Positions 51,773-61,117 of a stretch of 64,000 nt of DNA are shown one piece after another (position 1 is the stretch's first letter; every line of letters begins with the position of its first letter). The DNA is taken from the NCBI GenBank assembly GCA_015063165.1, contig SUSZ01000005.1:46223-110222 (forward strand), given 5' to 3'. Source of the stretch: Thermoplasmata archaeon. Lineage in GTDB: Archaea > Thermoplasmatota > Thermoplasmata > Methanomassiliicoccales > Methanomethylophilaceae. The notes under the pieces were generated by a model. The model was given only the letters and a program-made list of their open reading frames with translations. It searched no databases and was not told the origin of the DNA. A program made the position numbers and the translations under genes.

Positions 51773-53398
51773 TTGACATCTAATGGACCCAATGGCATTT
51801 TCAGGATAGATTCGATCAAGAAGAGCTCCAGCAGGAAATCATCCAGACTCACGGCTGCTGTCACCGTCATCAAAGATTCCAAGTCAGGCCATGTTCAGAA
51901 CACGATGGAGCTGTTCTTCGAGGTCCCCAAGGAGTACGGCAAGTACCTGTTGACCGAAAGATGCGATGCTTTCGTGATCCTGTTCCTGCATCGCGCCGTA
52001 TCGAAAGGCTACGACATAGTATCCTCGGTGCCGATGTCCTCCGACCTCTATTACAACATCTCCGCGCATCTTCTTCCGGTGATGAACAAGAACAGCGAGT
52101 TCTCCGCGAGGCTAGATGTACCCGTAGCCGATCCTCCGGAAACGGGATCCGCCGTAGGAACGGGGCTGTCATGCGGCGTGGACTCACTGAGCACCATCAA
52201 GATGTATGTCGACCATCCGGACGAGGACCTGAGGCTCACCCACCTGTGTATAAACAATGTCGGTGCGTTCAACGTTATATACTCCGAGGCAGGCATCGAT
52301 AAGGTCAGAAAGGCGTCGTATGCCAGGTCTAGGAAGGCTGCAGAGATGATAGGCCTCCCTTTCATCGAGACGAACTCCAACGTCCATGACCTGTTCCCTC
52401 AGAATCATTCCTACACCCATTCGTTCTCGTCGATGTTCGCCGTGTTCTGTCTGAGCAAGCTCTGGAAGACCTATCATTACGCCTCTTCGGGCGTGGATCA
52501 TGCCTCCAGCATGAACATGAAAGGCTGGAGCACGAAAGATTCTTCGACATACGAGCTCCTTCTGTTCAGATACCTGTCCACGCGCAGGCTCATGATAAAC
52601 TCGGCAGGCGAGCTGTATTCCAGGCTGGACAAGGTCCGCCTGATAAGCGATTACGATGTCGCCCAGAAGTTCCTCTACTCATGCACGGCATCGGAAACCA
52701 ATTGCGGCAACTGCGACAAGTGCATGAGGAACCTCACGGCCCTGGACTGCATAGGGAAGCTCGACGGATTCTCCGAAGCCTACGACCTCAACAGATATAG
52801 GAACGTGCGCCAGTATTGCCTTGCGTACATCTTCTCCCGCAGATTCGAAGAGATGTATAAACCCGTATTCGACGCCTTTGTCGATTCCGGCGATCCGGAT
52901 ATGGATAAGATTAGGGCCGCCAATGTGGCGGTGGAGATATTCGATAGGCTCTGGAACGAGAACAACGAGGAGTCCGATGTTCTCGCCTTCAAGGCCGTCT
53001 TCCCGTACAGATACACTTCCACAAGGGCTGGTCTGAGGATAGCCAAGGCGTATTCTCTCGGGAGAGGGGTGGAAAGGAATCCGGCGATGAGCCGTAAATG
53101 CCTTCATGTCATAGAGCTCCGCTATCGCAAGGAGATCAAGAACGGGATAGAAAGGTCCAGGTACCAGCTGTTCGACTTCCTGTGGGGTCAGAAAAGGTAT
53201 GACGAGCTCGTTCCGACGATCGAGCCCCTGAAGGACACCGATCTCGGAAAGCTGCGCTATGCTAAGATGTACAGGTACGGGGTCGGTCTCGAGAAGGACG
53301 AGAAGAAGGCCCGCGAGATCATGGAAAGGCTGGTCAGGAAGGATCCGAAGTTCAAGGATAACTACAAGGCGATGTTCCCCGAGACCAAGAAGGATTGA
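51773..53398 (+). CDS. PP-loop ATPase with zinc cluster and C-terminal Sel1-like repeats
   Basis: 541 residues from TTG 51773, preceded by GGTGA at a normal distance; the next in-frame ATG would remove about 44 residues. A PP-loop-like LSCGVDSLSTI is near residue 135, with Cys where SGGxDS has Gly. A cysteine cluster NCGNCDKCMRN near 310 resembles the zinc site of QueC-like proteins. Residues from about 410 look like Sel1/TPR repeats (AKAYSLGRGVERN; KMYRYGVGLEKDEKKAREIM). An adenylating, nucleotide-modifying or cell-surface-related role is possible. I do not recognise an exact family. Confidence 0.65.
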   Translation: MTSNGPNGIFRIDSIKKSSSRKSSRLTAAVTVIKDSKSGHVQNTMELFFEVPKEYGKYLLTERCDAFVILFLHRAVSKGYDIVSSVPMSSDLYYNISAHLLPVMNKNSEFSARLDVPVADPPETGSAVGTGLSCGVDSLSTIKMYVDHPDEDLRLTHLCINNVGAFNVIYSEAGIDKVRKASYARSRKAAEMIGLPFIETNSNVHDLFPQNHSYTHSFSSMFAVFCLSKLWKTYHYASSGVDHASSMNMKGWSTKDSSTYELLLFRYLSTRRLMINSAGELYSRLDKVRLISDYDVAQKFLYSCTASETNCGNCDKCMRNLTALDCIGKLDGFSEAYDLNRYRNVRQYCLAYIFSRRFEEMYKPVFDAFVDSGDPDMDKIRAANVAVEIFDRLWNENNEESDVLAFKAVFPYRYTSTRAGLRIAKAYSLGRGVERNPAMSRKCLHVIELRYRKEIKNGIERSRYQLFDFLWGQKRYDELVPTIEPLKDTDLGKLRYAKMYRYGVGLEKDEKKAREIMERLVRKDPKFKDNYKAMFPETKKD

Positions 53399-53524
53399 GC
53401 CGGTACGGTACGTTTTCGATTCTTTGTCCAGCAGCCGCGGCCGAGATTGGACTATCCGATTCTACAGAAGTAGCCAGACTCCATGTCACGAGTCATAAGC
53501 GCTTGTCTTCAGAATATGATAGGA

Positions 53525-53538
53525 GTGGGCCTGCCCGG
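53525..53538. repeat. Left attachment site copy (14 nt of tRNA-Pro 3' end)
   Basis: GTGGGCCTGCCCGG repeats 62374-62387 exactly. It represents the acceptor and T-stem 3' side of tRNA-Pro, left behind when the element integrated. Confidence 0.7.
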
Positions 53539-53740
53539 GTCCACACTGAAAGCAGCCAGATAGTCACGACAGAACGGAATGCGACAGGGTTCTCTTGTCG
53601 ATTAGCATATTTCGTGACCGTGGGCGCATACACCTTGTTTTTAAACGGTCCGCCAGACGTCGGAAGGCAATCTGCCGCAGCAACGGCAGTCGCTGGCCCG
53701 GAGGCCGATGTCTGAGCCGGCAATCCGGCAGGACTGAAAC

Positions 53741-54106
53741 ATGACAGAAAATGAGATCAGAGAGAAAGCGGTGGAGCTCTTCGGTGCCGCACAGCCGGTT
53801 TCGAAACCCACTAAGAAAGAGAACATACTCTCGTTCAGGAAGGGGCACGTGTTCGTGGCCTTGAAGATGGTGTCCCCTTACAACAAAGAGGAGCAGAGGT
53901 ACGAGGAACCCATCCCGAAGATAACCTTCCTCGTGGACGGCAAGTACGTGAGGATGCCGATAGACAGCTCCCTGCTGAAGTCCCTGGGCAAGTTCCTGGA
54001 GGACCTCGGGGACATACTGGAAGGCGTGGACGTCCCGGAGCAGAGGGTCGACATTGACGCCGCCAAGAGGCTGATGTCGTCGTATGTGGAGAGGGCGTCT
54101 TCATGA
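53741..54106 (+). CDS. Element protein of unknown function
   Basis: 121 residues, Lys/Glu-rich, with no membrane segment. Segments LSFRKGHVFVALKMVSPY and PKITFLVDGKYVRMPID suggest a small beta-sheet; the C-terminal half is a charged helix. It is the first gene inside the left boundary, 131 nt before the replication gene. Family unknown. Confidence 0.6.
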   Translation: MTENEIREKAVELFGAAQPVSKPTKKENILSFRKGHVFVALKMVSPYNKEEQRYEEPIPKITFLVDGKYVRMPIDSSLLKSLGKFLEDLGDILEGVDVPEQRVDIDAAKRLMSSYVERASS

Positions 54107-54236
54107 CATCTTCTTTTGGAAAGGAGCGGCCATGCCTGACGGCGGGCCGCCAGGCGCAAGCCAAGGCCGCCGAGGGCATGGACGCGACCACCCCTACCAA
54201 ATGCTTTGAGAGCGGTGCTTCCTGGAGATCCTGACC

Positions 54237-55607
54237 ATGGCCGCCGAAACCTCTTACGAGGGGGGTTCCCCCTCGGATATCGATTTCGACGAGCTGTCGT
54301 ACAGGATCACGTCCAGGAACGAGCACCCGGTCGTCCAGTACGTCCGCGAGCTGCCCTTCGAGAGCGCCGTGTATCCTGCCAATATGTACCATGGATTATC
54401 GGATGGCAGTAATGGCTGCAGGAAGGGCCTGATCACCTGGTGCCCTCCCGGCCACGATCCGGAGCGCCCGAAGAGGAAGGGATGCGGGTTCATCAGGGAG
54501 AAGGGCTCCGTCGGCGACGAAGGGATTCGCTACACCGCCTGCACCGAAGACAAGACCCATTATGCGAGGGGCAGGAGGTCCCACTGCTGGTCGCTCCACT
54601 GCCCCGAGTGCATGAACGACGCCGTCCTCAGGGCGGGGACGAGGGTGGAGGAGCAGCTGAACGCCTACCGCATCCTAACGGAGAAGCAGGGAGGCGATCC
54701 GGGACCGCTGGGACATTGGGTGGTCTCCCCTCCTCAGGAGGAGGCCAAGGGATGGGTGCAGACCATCGGCGCGTTCGGCGCCCTCAGGAAGTATGTGGAA
54801 GGCTGTCTCCAGGACGTGGGGGCGAAGGCCGGCTGCCTGGTCTTCCATCCCTGGAGGCAGACCCCGGACCTGTGGGAGTTCTCCCCGCATTTCCATTCGA
54901 TACTGTTCGGCTTCCTCGACACGGACAGGTTCAGGCGCGATAACCCTGGATGGATCATCAAGAAGGTGCATGCCGGCGAGGAGGTCGAGTCAATCGGCCA
55001 GACGGCCGCGTACCTAATGACGCACATGGGCCTGGGCATGGTTGAGAGGGACCCCTTGGACGTGGACTACGACTTCAGGTTCCTGTGCCACATGCTCCCT
55101 GGGCTGAGCGACGACTGCAGCAGGGCGGAGGAAGACGAGCCTTTCAGGTTCACGGATCAGGACGAGTCCGACGGGGCGGAGGGGAAGGGCAGGATGGCGG
55201 GGGACGTCTCTGGCATGGACTGGCTGGAGTTCGCCGCGCGCCCCCTGAGCTACCCCACGCGCATGACATACTTCGGCCTCGCATCCCACAGGAACATCCG
55301 CACCGTGGCCGTCGAGAGGGAGTACCGCACGCGCGTGTGCAGGGAGTGCGGGATGCCGCTGAACGTATACGGCGGCATGTGCGACCACGAGGGTGAGCCG
55401 GCTAGGTTCCTGTTCGAAAACCCCATCAGGACGTTCAGGAAGGACTATAGTATAGTTGAGGGTGGCATCCGTCTTCTGTCGTCAAGCTTGGGCCAGAGGA
55501 AGAAGCTGAGGCTCTCGGAGATCTCCCCGGACGTCAGTCTGATAGTGTCCAGGGACGAGGTAACTTCCCAGACACTGGGGCAGAAAGACAGGGAGCAAAG
55601 AGAGTAA
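54237..55607 (+). CDS. Rolling-circle replication initiator-like protein (HUH type)
   Basis: 456 residues. HUH-type metal motif HFH at 218-220 in FSPHFHSILFGF. Upstream is the motif 1-like LGHWVVSPP. A candidate catalytic Tyr lies in TAAYLMTHMGLG near residue 260. Zinc-binding cysteines occur before the core (HCWSLHCPECM) and at the C-terminus (CRECGMPLNVYGGMCDHEG). Similar Rep proteins serve small archaeal plasmids and viruses. It would nick the element's origin and start single-strand replication. A decayed partial copy lies at 59908-60165. It ends with TAA. Confidence 0.72.
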   Translation: MAAETSYEGGSPSDIDFDELSYRITSRNEHPVVQYVRELPFESAVYPANMYHGLSDGSNGCRKGLITWCPPGHDPERPKRKGCGFIREKGSVGDEGIRYTACTEDKTHYARGRRSHCWSLHCPECMNDAVLRAGTRVEEQLNAYRILTEKQGGDPGPLGHWVVSPPQEEAKGWVQTIGAFGALRKYVEGCLQDVGAKAGCLVFHPWRQTPDLWEFSPHFHSILFGFLDTDRFRRDNPGWIIKKVHAGEEVESIGQTAAYLMTHMGLGMVERDPLDVDYDFRFLCHMLPGLSDDCSRAEEDEPFRFTDQDESDGAEGKGRMAGDVSGMDWLEFAARPLSYPTRMTYFGLASHRNIRTVAVEREYRTRVCRECGMPLNVYGGMCDHEGEPARFLFENPIRTFRKDYSIVEGGIRLLSSSLGQRKKLRLSEISPDVSLIVSRDEVTSQTLGQKDREQRE

Positions 55608-55983
55608 CACTATAGCGGTATCCTATTTGTTCGGAAGTTCTGGACAGTCGGCATACTACAGTCGTTTCGTCATCGATGGGAGTTCAAATGGGACGACACG
55701 ACCCACTCCCAAGATGGTCTGCCATTCCATTGAGACGGGGGATGTTACACACGAGCCGGTCTGTGCTCGTACATCGTTCAGAACGAACCAACGAGGTTCA
55801 GAAGCAGCATCTAATTCAATGCCTATCTGCGCATAGGCCGAACACATCACTTTGAATATGACGTAAAAAAAAGAGGTTTGCTGCCATACCTTCGATGCTG
55901 GGTACGGCAGTCTGAGGAGATCGACGGAGCGGTCATATCCATTTTCCCACTCCATCTCCGATCAAGGTTTCAGAGCAAATACG

Positions 55984-56574
55984 TCATATTCCTTCGCTGA
56001 AATGTGAAATGAACTCAGCATATTCTTCCAATGAGATACATGAGTCGGCGCCGATAGCCCACCTGATGGAGCATTCTGCGGCGGTTTCCAACGGACAGCC
56101 GTCTATCATGGTGTGCTTACAGACCATGCCCTCGATGAGCGCATAAGATTTTGACAGGGAGGATTCCGTCGTTACCGACACAGGTCCAGTTAATTCGGAA
56201 TCTAGAGAGTCGATTGCTGCACCCATCACTATAACAGGCACATCGTTGTAGATCTTTTCGGCTATGTCTTTGCTCAATTCAGGCCCCAGTTCTTCCTCGC
56301 TCTGGACGATTATCAGATCCAAGTCGCTGTTCAGATCGTTTGTCAGGATCGCATCCGGTAGAAGAATCTTGATGGTTCTTTCAAGATCCTCCTTGTCGGA
56401 CTGAATGTAAACCTTGTAGTTCGCATCGGACAGCGGGTTGAGGACATTATCGACAGCATCAACGTCTGTCTGAACAGCCCTATCTCCGTTCTCCGAGGGT
56501 AAAAGGCACAAGATACCGGCACCGATTATCGCTATAGCGATTAATGACAGGCATATTGCATTTAGTTTGTTCAT
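55984..56574 (-). CDS. Exported protein A of the element
   Basis: 196 residues. The N-terminal hydrophobic segment (residues 7-25, LSLIAIAIIGAGILCLL) is a signal or anchor. The remainder has a pattern shared with the next gene: DLIIVQSEEEL, VPVIVMGAAIDSLDS, VTTESSLSKSYALIEGMVCKH. The product is probably cell-surface bound. Codon use is AT-richer than in the host genes. Function unknown. Confidence 0.65.
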   Translation of the reverse strand: MNKLNAICLSLIAIAIIGAGILCLLPSENGDRAVQTDVDAVDNVLNPLSDANYKVYIQSDKEDLERTIKILLPDAILTNDLNSDLDLIIVQSEEELGPELSKDIAEKIYNDVPVIVMGAAIDSLDSELTGPVSVTTESSLSKSYALIEGMVCKHTMIDGCPLETAAECSIRWAIGADSCISLEEYAEFISHFSEGI

Positions 56575-56624
56575 ATCTATACCTCCTTGTTTTTATTAAA
56601 AAATGTATTTCAATCACTTTCATT

Positions 56625-57854
56625 TTAATGTTGATAGAATGTTACGTCGTCTTGATTAATATCAATTGTAATATTAAATGTGTCAGTAACTTCACTATCG
56701 TATGTCTGGAAAAACATATAGTCATGACGGACATAAGTTCTCATGGAACATACGGTATCCAGAATCACCCTGCTCTGATCGGATTCGGAGCGAACTAATA
56801 CTCCAGGTTCGACAGTACAGGCAATTCCAACATTATGAGTCTCATTAACGTTATGCCAAGCTGTCGATCCGTAGATGGTGTAATCAGTTACAACTGGAAT
56901 GTCTACTATCTCATAATTCCAAGTATATGCGGCACCGCCCTGTATGAATGAACCTGTAGAGAAGCTGGTACCAACTAATAGGTCAACTGTGGCAGTTGTA
57001 GTGTTAGTGCCGGATGTTGAACTTGGACCTGCACACATCATTTTACCAACTGACATGTTGGTATTAAGGTACAAATCTCCAATTCTTATATCCGAATGAC
57101 CGTTTGTCGATCCATTCTGTAAATAATGAATGGAGTAGTATTTGTAATCAGACTCTCCTACAGGAGTCAAAGGATACACAGCGCATGTTACGGTATCTGT
57201 GCCCCGACTGGGGTTGACATCAGTAAAAGCATCTAATGCAATGAAGCCACTGCTTATTTCATCGAGAACAGATTGCTCCGACGATATGCCCCCAGTGCCT
57301 CCTGCAGACATTAGCCTATTGATAATAGACGAATTTTCGTATTCTTCGAAACTAGCAATCCATGTCGCTAGGTAGTTAGTTGCTTCTTCCAAATCGTCGC
57401 ATATCACCGAATGTGTGTGAACGAAACCGTCAATAGAAACGTATCCTTTGGCCACAGTTCCATCGACCGATGCGATTACTGGTTTCTCCATTATGTTATC
57501 TAGTGCATCGAAATCAGAACCGATAACTATCACAGGAATCAATCTATCTAAGCAATCAATTGCCATTTTCGCCTTATCATCACTGATAAGACTACCCTGC
57601 ATAATAACAAGGTTCGATTCAATCGAAATATCATCAGAAATCTGAGCATTTGGAACTGATGAGCTGATGATTTTATTAATCTCGCTACTGGCTGAGATGA
57701 TGCTGACACGGTTATCATCTTCAACCAATGAAAGTGCACCAGGATCTGAAGCATCATGACTATTCGCATCAGTTATTGTGAATGACGCTGCAATGCCACA
57801 GATTAGTACCATTAGCACGAATGAAACCATCAGGCCACTTTTACCTATTGCCAT
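56625..57854 (-). CDS. Exported protein B of the element, paralogue of A plus extra domain
   Basis: 409 residues. Signal/anchor at 8-28 (MVSFVLMVLICGIAASF). Residues 60-170 repeat the domain of protein A: SNLVIMQGSLIS, IPVIVIGSDFDALDN, VDGTVAKGYVSIDGFVHTH. The C-terminal half (about 190-409) is Thr/Ser/Asn-rich with beta-strand patterns, typical of surface proteins. AT-rich codon use marks it as foreign. It ends with TAA. The two genes form a tandem pair; function unknown. Confidence 0.65.
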   Translation of the reverse strand: MAIGKSGLMVSFVLMVLICGIAASFTITDANSHDASDPGALSLVEDDNRVSIISASSEINKIISSSVPNAQISDDISIESNLVIMQGSLISDDKAKMAIDCLDRLIPVIVIGSDFDALDNIMEKPVIASVDGTVAKGYVSIDGFVHTHSVICDDLEEATNYLATWIASFEEYENSSIINRLMSAGGTGGISSEQSVLDEISSGFIALDAFTDVNPSRGTDTVTCAVYPLTPVGESDYKYYSIHYLQNGSTNGHSDIRIGDLYLNTNMSVGKMMCAGPSSTSGTNTTTATVDLLVGTSFSTGSFIQGGAAYTWNYEIVDIPVVTDYTIYGSTAWHNVNETHNVGIACTVEPGVLVRSESDQSRVILDTVCSMRTYVRHDYMFFQTYDSEVTDTFNITIDINQDDVTFYQH

Positions 57855-58264
57855 CTTTTTACCTCCTTTATGATTGTCGCGGAACTCGAATCCGCAAGAT
57901 TTAATTGATTATGACAGTATTTAATTGTTTGGTTTATTATTATTATTTTACGATAATAGATTAAAATAAAAATATAATCTATTAATATAAAACATTAATG
58001 ACATTTGAATAGTACCGATGAGGGGGGACGAGGTCGATCACGATGTGACCCGAGCAACAATAGGGATTAAGGGCCCCGGACATGCGGGCCATAAAAAATG
58101 ATGGCGACAGAACGATCACCAGGAGCGATGACGCTCGTCGAAAAACAGATAAGATGCTTGGTTCTGGAAAAAGGCTGGACGAATATACGATCGTTACGGT
58201 CATCCTCCAGGGCAGCTCGCCCGGCACCATTCTGTCGCAATGGGGTTGGGGTGATCCCCAGCAT

Positions 58265-58870
58265 TCACCCGGTCCTGTTCAGACGGTATTCGAAGCTCCG
58301 AACATACTCGTTGATCACGCCGTTCTCGGAGACGCCGAGGGTGCATTTGATCAGGAACGGGTCGTTGGAATCGACATTCTCTTTCCACATCATATTTCCA
58401 GAAAAGTGGAGATTGGTACCAGACTCGAACGAGCCTCCCCTATCGATTCCATATCTGACGGTCGATTGATTCGGATTCGAGGATTCAACGATCTGTTTCC
58501 AGCTGACCTGCGGACAGTAACCCCAGCTGCTCGCCATGGTTTTCGCGCCGTCGGGAGCAGTCCATTCGATCTCCATGTATCTGAAACATTTTTGCGGCGA
58601 CGGATAGGTAGCCAGACTGAAAACCATATTCACCACCCTCTCGTCATCCTCAGTTGTTGAGGATGAACTCCCCCAGACGTTCTGGTTCCATAGGTCAGTA
58701 AAAATGAAGTTATCGAAATCGGACAACTTGACATCGGCGGTTTTCGTCTCCAGGATCGTGGTATCGCCCGGCTTCTCCTGATCGATAATGGTGAAACCAA
58801 TGGTGAGCACGGTGAACACGAGGATTGCCGCGATGCCTGCAATGGCAACATATCTGTTCATAGGGTCCAT
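58265..58870 (-). CDS. Membrane-anchored exported protein of the element
   Basis: 201 residues from the ATG at 58870 (others 9 nt up and down are possible). A single hydrophobic segment lies at about residues 7-26 (YVAIAGIAAILVFTVLTIGF). The rest is hydrophilic beta-rich with two cysteines (CFRYME, YCPQVSW), probably outside the cell. No family recognised. Confidence 0.6.
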   Translation of the reverse strand: MDPMNRYVAIAGIAAILVFTVLTIGFTIIDQEKPGDTTILETKTADVKLSDFDNFIFTDLWNQNVWGSSSSTTEDDERVVNMVFSLATYPSPQKCFRYMEIEWTAPDGAKTMASSWGYCPQVSWKQIVESSNPNQSTVRYGIDRGGSFESGTNLHFSGNMMWKENVDSNDPFLIKCTLGVSENGVINEYVRSFEYRLNRTG

Positions 58871-59042
58871 GACGGTCACATCCGTGATTATGAACGCACA
58901 GAAAGCGCATTCGATATGGATAAGATTGGTGATGTGATATATAATTATAATTGATTGTTATATCGTAAAATGATAATTATTTAAACTATTATTATAATAA
59001 ATTAGCATAAATCATTAATAGTCTCTTCTATATACAGAATCC

Positions 59043-59531
59043 ATGGACGAATGTTATCCTGATGAGGGTAAAAAGGCAGGGCACAGATGGGGTGGCATAA
59101 CACTGCTGGTGTCGGCCGCCATAGTAATCGTAGCATTAGCGGCACTATTTGCAGTGGAGGCTGTACAGGACATCCAGAATCTGAGTAAGTTCGGGACCCT
59201 GGAGCCGGCTGCTTCGGATTACCTGTTGAATCTTATCGTCATGATGCTATCGATTGCAATCCTATGCTCGGTGATAAGAGATGTGATGAAAGGAAAGAGT
59301 TTTTTCACAAGTGCCAATGCCGAGAGGTTTCTGATCATAGGCGTTCTGATCATCCTGAAGATTGTCATGTCGATTGTCATCCAATTGGTAATCTTTTCAG
59401 TTTATCCCCATTTGAACAATGGAGTGGTCTTCCCGATAGTGGTGGTTCTATCGGTATTTGTGGTGTTCATACTGTATTATATCTGTAAACAGGGTTCAAG
59501 GCTGCAGGAGGATGTAGACAACATCGTTTGA
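59043..59531 (+). CDS. DUF2975-like membrane protein
   Basis: 162 residues with four hydrophobic helices (about 18-40, 63-81, 97-117 and 126-147). The pattern matches DUF2975 proteins, which travel with an Xre regulator as here. The regulator begins 4 nt after its stop. A strongly AT-rich promoter (58930-59030) precedes it. Confidence 0.72.
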   Translation: MDECYPDEGKKAGHRWGGITLLVSAAIVIVALAALFAVEAVQDIQNLSKFGTLEPAASDYLLNLIVMMLSIAILCSVIRDVMKGKSFFTSANAERFLIIGVLIILKIVMSIVIQLVIFSVYPHLNNGVVFPIVVVLSVFVVFILYYICKQGSRLQEDVDNIV

Positions 59532-59535
59532 TACC

Positions 59536-59775
59536 ATGCCGATCGAGATTCATCTGGACCGCATCCTTGTCGAAAGGAAGATGACGTTGTTAGAGCTATC
59601 CAGGAGGGTGGGAGTGACCAATGTCAATCTTTCCAAGCTCAAGACAGGGAAGGTCAACGGCATCAGGTTCTCCACGCTGGAAGCGATCTGCGACGTGTTG
59701 GATTGTCAACCGGGCGACATAATGGAGTTCCGCAGGGACAGCGATGACGAGAAAGAAGGAAAGACTCAGCTGTAA
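59536..59775 (+). CDS. Xre/YozG-type helix-turn-helix regulator
   Basis: 79 residues. The HTH core MTLLELSRRVGVTNVNLSKLKTGK is near residues 16-39, followed by FSTLEAICDVLDCQPGDIME, the YozG-like signature. It pairs with the DUF2975 protein, and such pairs are common in archaea and Firmicutes. It ends with TAA. Confidence 0.85.
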   Translation: MPIEIHLDRILVERKMTLLELSRRVGVTNVNLSKLKTGKVNGIRFSTLEAICDVLDCQPGDIMEFRRDSDDEKEGKTQL

Positions 59776-59907
59776 TCAGCGTGAGCACTCTAAATATCCA
59801 ACGAATGTCAAAACATTCGATTCAGGGATCGGGCATCCGATGGGATAAGGCCGTATGGGAATCTGGATGACGGTTCCAGAATATAGGGTTTGACGCAGGT
59901 TGTATTC

Positions 59908-60165
59908 TGCCTATGACGTCGGATTCAGGAAAGGTCTGATAACATGATACCCTTCCTGCCACGATCCGGGGCGCCCGAAGAGGAATGGGTGCGGGTCCAT
60001 TAGGGAGAAGGGCCCCGTCGGCGACGAGGGCATACTCTTCACCGCCTGCTCCGGGAACGCTGAGCATTACTCCAGGAGGAGGGGATCATACTGACGGTCG
60101 CTCTATTGCCCCGGGTGCATGAACGAGACCGTATCGTTCCTGGCGGAGACCGAGGCCAGGGCGAC
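59908..60165 (+). pseudogene. Decayed fragment of the HUH replication gene
   Basis: This stretch is close to the 54370-54650 part of the intact replication gene. Shared runs include CGCCCGAAGAGGAA, AGGGAGAAGGG and GTGCATGAACGA, interspersed with stops and frameshifts. It ends where similarity fades, near 60165. The rest of 60166-60428 holds nothing recognisable. It is a relic of an older copy of the element or of a related one. Confidence 0.65.
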
Positions 60166-60428
60166 TTCTTCCGCGGGTGCGGGCCGTATGCCCGGGTCCC
60201 GATGAGAGGATAGACTGGCGACGGCGTCTGTTTGTTTCAATGACATAGGGGACGGGAATCGAAGAATCGGAACGCGTCGCGAGGCGCCCTCCAAGGATGT
60301 GCCCGTCGGCAAGAAGGTCGGCAGGTAAACGGGTTCTACAGGAGGAGGTCAGAACCGAAGGGGCGAAACCCGCCTTGACAGCCGGTCTCGTCAGCATCTT
60401 GTCGGCCAGGCCCATCAGCCCTCCGCAT

Positions 60429-60905
60429 TCAGGGAATCCTCTTCATCCTTATGTTCTCCACGAAGTCCCTCTCCATCCTCAGGGTGCGGAGCTCGGCGAC
60501 GGCGGCGATCCGGGCGTAGTCCTGCAGGTTCCTGACGGCTCCGCCCGGCATCACGAAGCAGGAGTAGATGCAGTCCAGCTGGTACTGCGTTATGTAGACG
60601 GTTATCGGCGTGCGCTCCTCCATCTCGTACTTGTCGCTCCTGTCCTTCAGCCTCTTGAGGCTGTTCTGGGACTTCGCGAGGGCCACCGCAGCCAGTTCCT
60701 CCCCGTCGTAGTCGTCCTGGAGCCCCTCTATCATCACGCGGTCGTGGTTGATCCTCAGGCGGGTGAACGAGCGTATGGCCTCGGTCAAGAACTCCGACCT
60801 GTTGCTGTAGATCCCGATCGCGATCTCGTCTATCTCCGCCACGAGCTTGTCGGACAGGTTGACTATCTTCTTCACCGTCGGCTCCTTCCTCACGCTCTTC
60901 AACAT
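60429..60905 (-). CDS. Ribbon-helix-helix (CopG-like) regulator
   Basis: 158 residues. The N-terminal ribbon-helix-helix is KKIVNLSDKLVAEIDEIAIG followed by SNRSEFLTEAIRSF (residues about 12-47). The C-terminal half is of unknown fold. It starts 44 nt from the operator at 60949-60964, and further copies lie before the integrase operon and beside the tRNA. It is likely the element's master regulator. Confidence 0.8.
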   Translation of the reverse strand: MLKSVRKEPTVKKIVNLSDKLVAEIDEIAIGIYSNRSEFLTEAIRSFTRLRINHDRVMIEGLQDDYDGEELAAVALAKSQNSLKRLKDRSDKYEMEERTPITVYITQYQLDCIYSCFVMPGGAVRNLQDYARIAAVAELRTLRMERDFVENIRMKRIP

Positions 60906-60948
60906 GCGGGGCCTATGTCCGTCTCGGATGATAACGGTTTCGTCAATC

Positions 60949-60964
60949 TATGCTCATAAACATA
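60949..60964. promoter_or_regulatory. Element operator copy 1
   Basis: TATGCTCATAAACATA, 16 nt. With copies 2 and 3 it gives the consensus TATGYTSAWWARCATA, a near palindrome. It lies just upstream of the ribbon-helix-helix gene and likely mediates autoregulation. Confidence 0.5.
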
Positions 60965-60994
60965 TGATGACTGACGTGACACATGACACAATAT

Positions 60995-61010
60995 TATGTT
61001 GATAAGCATA
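60995..61010. promoter_or_regulatory. Element operator copy 2 at the integrase promoter
   Basis: TATGTTGATAAGCATA lies directly before TTTATATAC (61011-61019), the TATA box of the rightward integrase operon. A repressor bound here would block TBP/TFB. Confidence 0.55.
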
Positions 61011-61117
61011 TTTATATACGCATTCCGCCTTTCTTTTCATGACATTGGCTTACCGGGCCAGCGTCGTCAAACGGCTTCTCCGCGCGGGTCGAGGCCCGAA
61101 CGGAGAGGGAGGTCCAC

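Noticed and set aside
55627-55836. 69-codon frame from a TTG, ending at TAG
   Set aside because: No ribosome site, poor codon pattern, no recognisable product.
58082-58660. 192-codon plus-strand frame in the element
   Set aside because: Its second half is antisense to the exported protein gene at 58265-58870, and its first part has no ribosome site or convincing composition.
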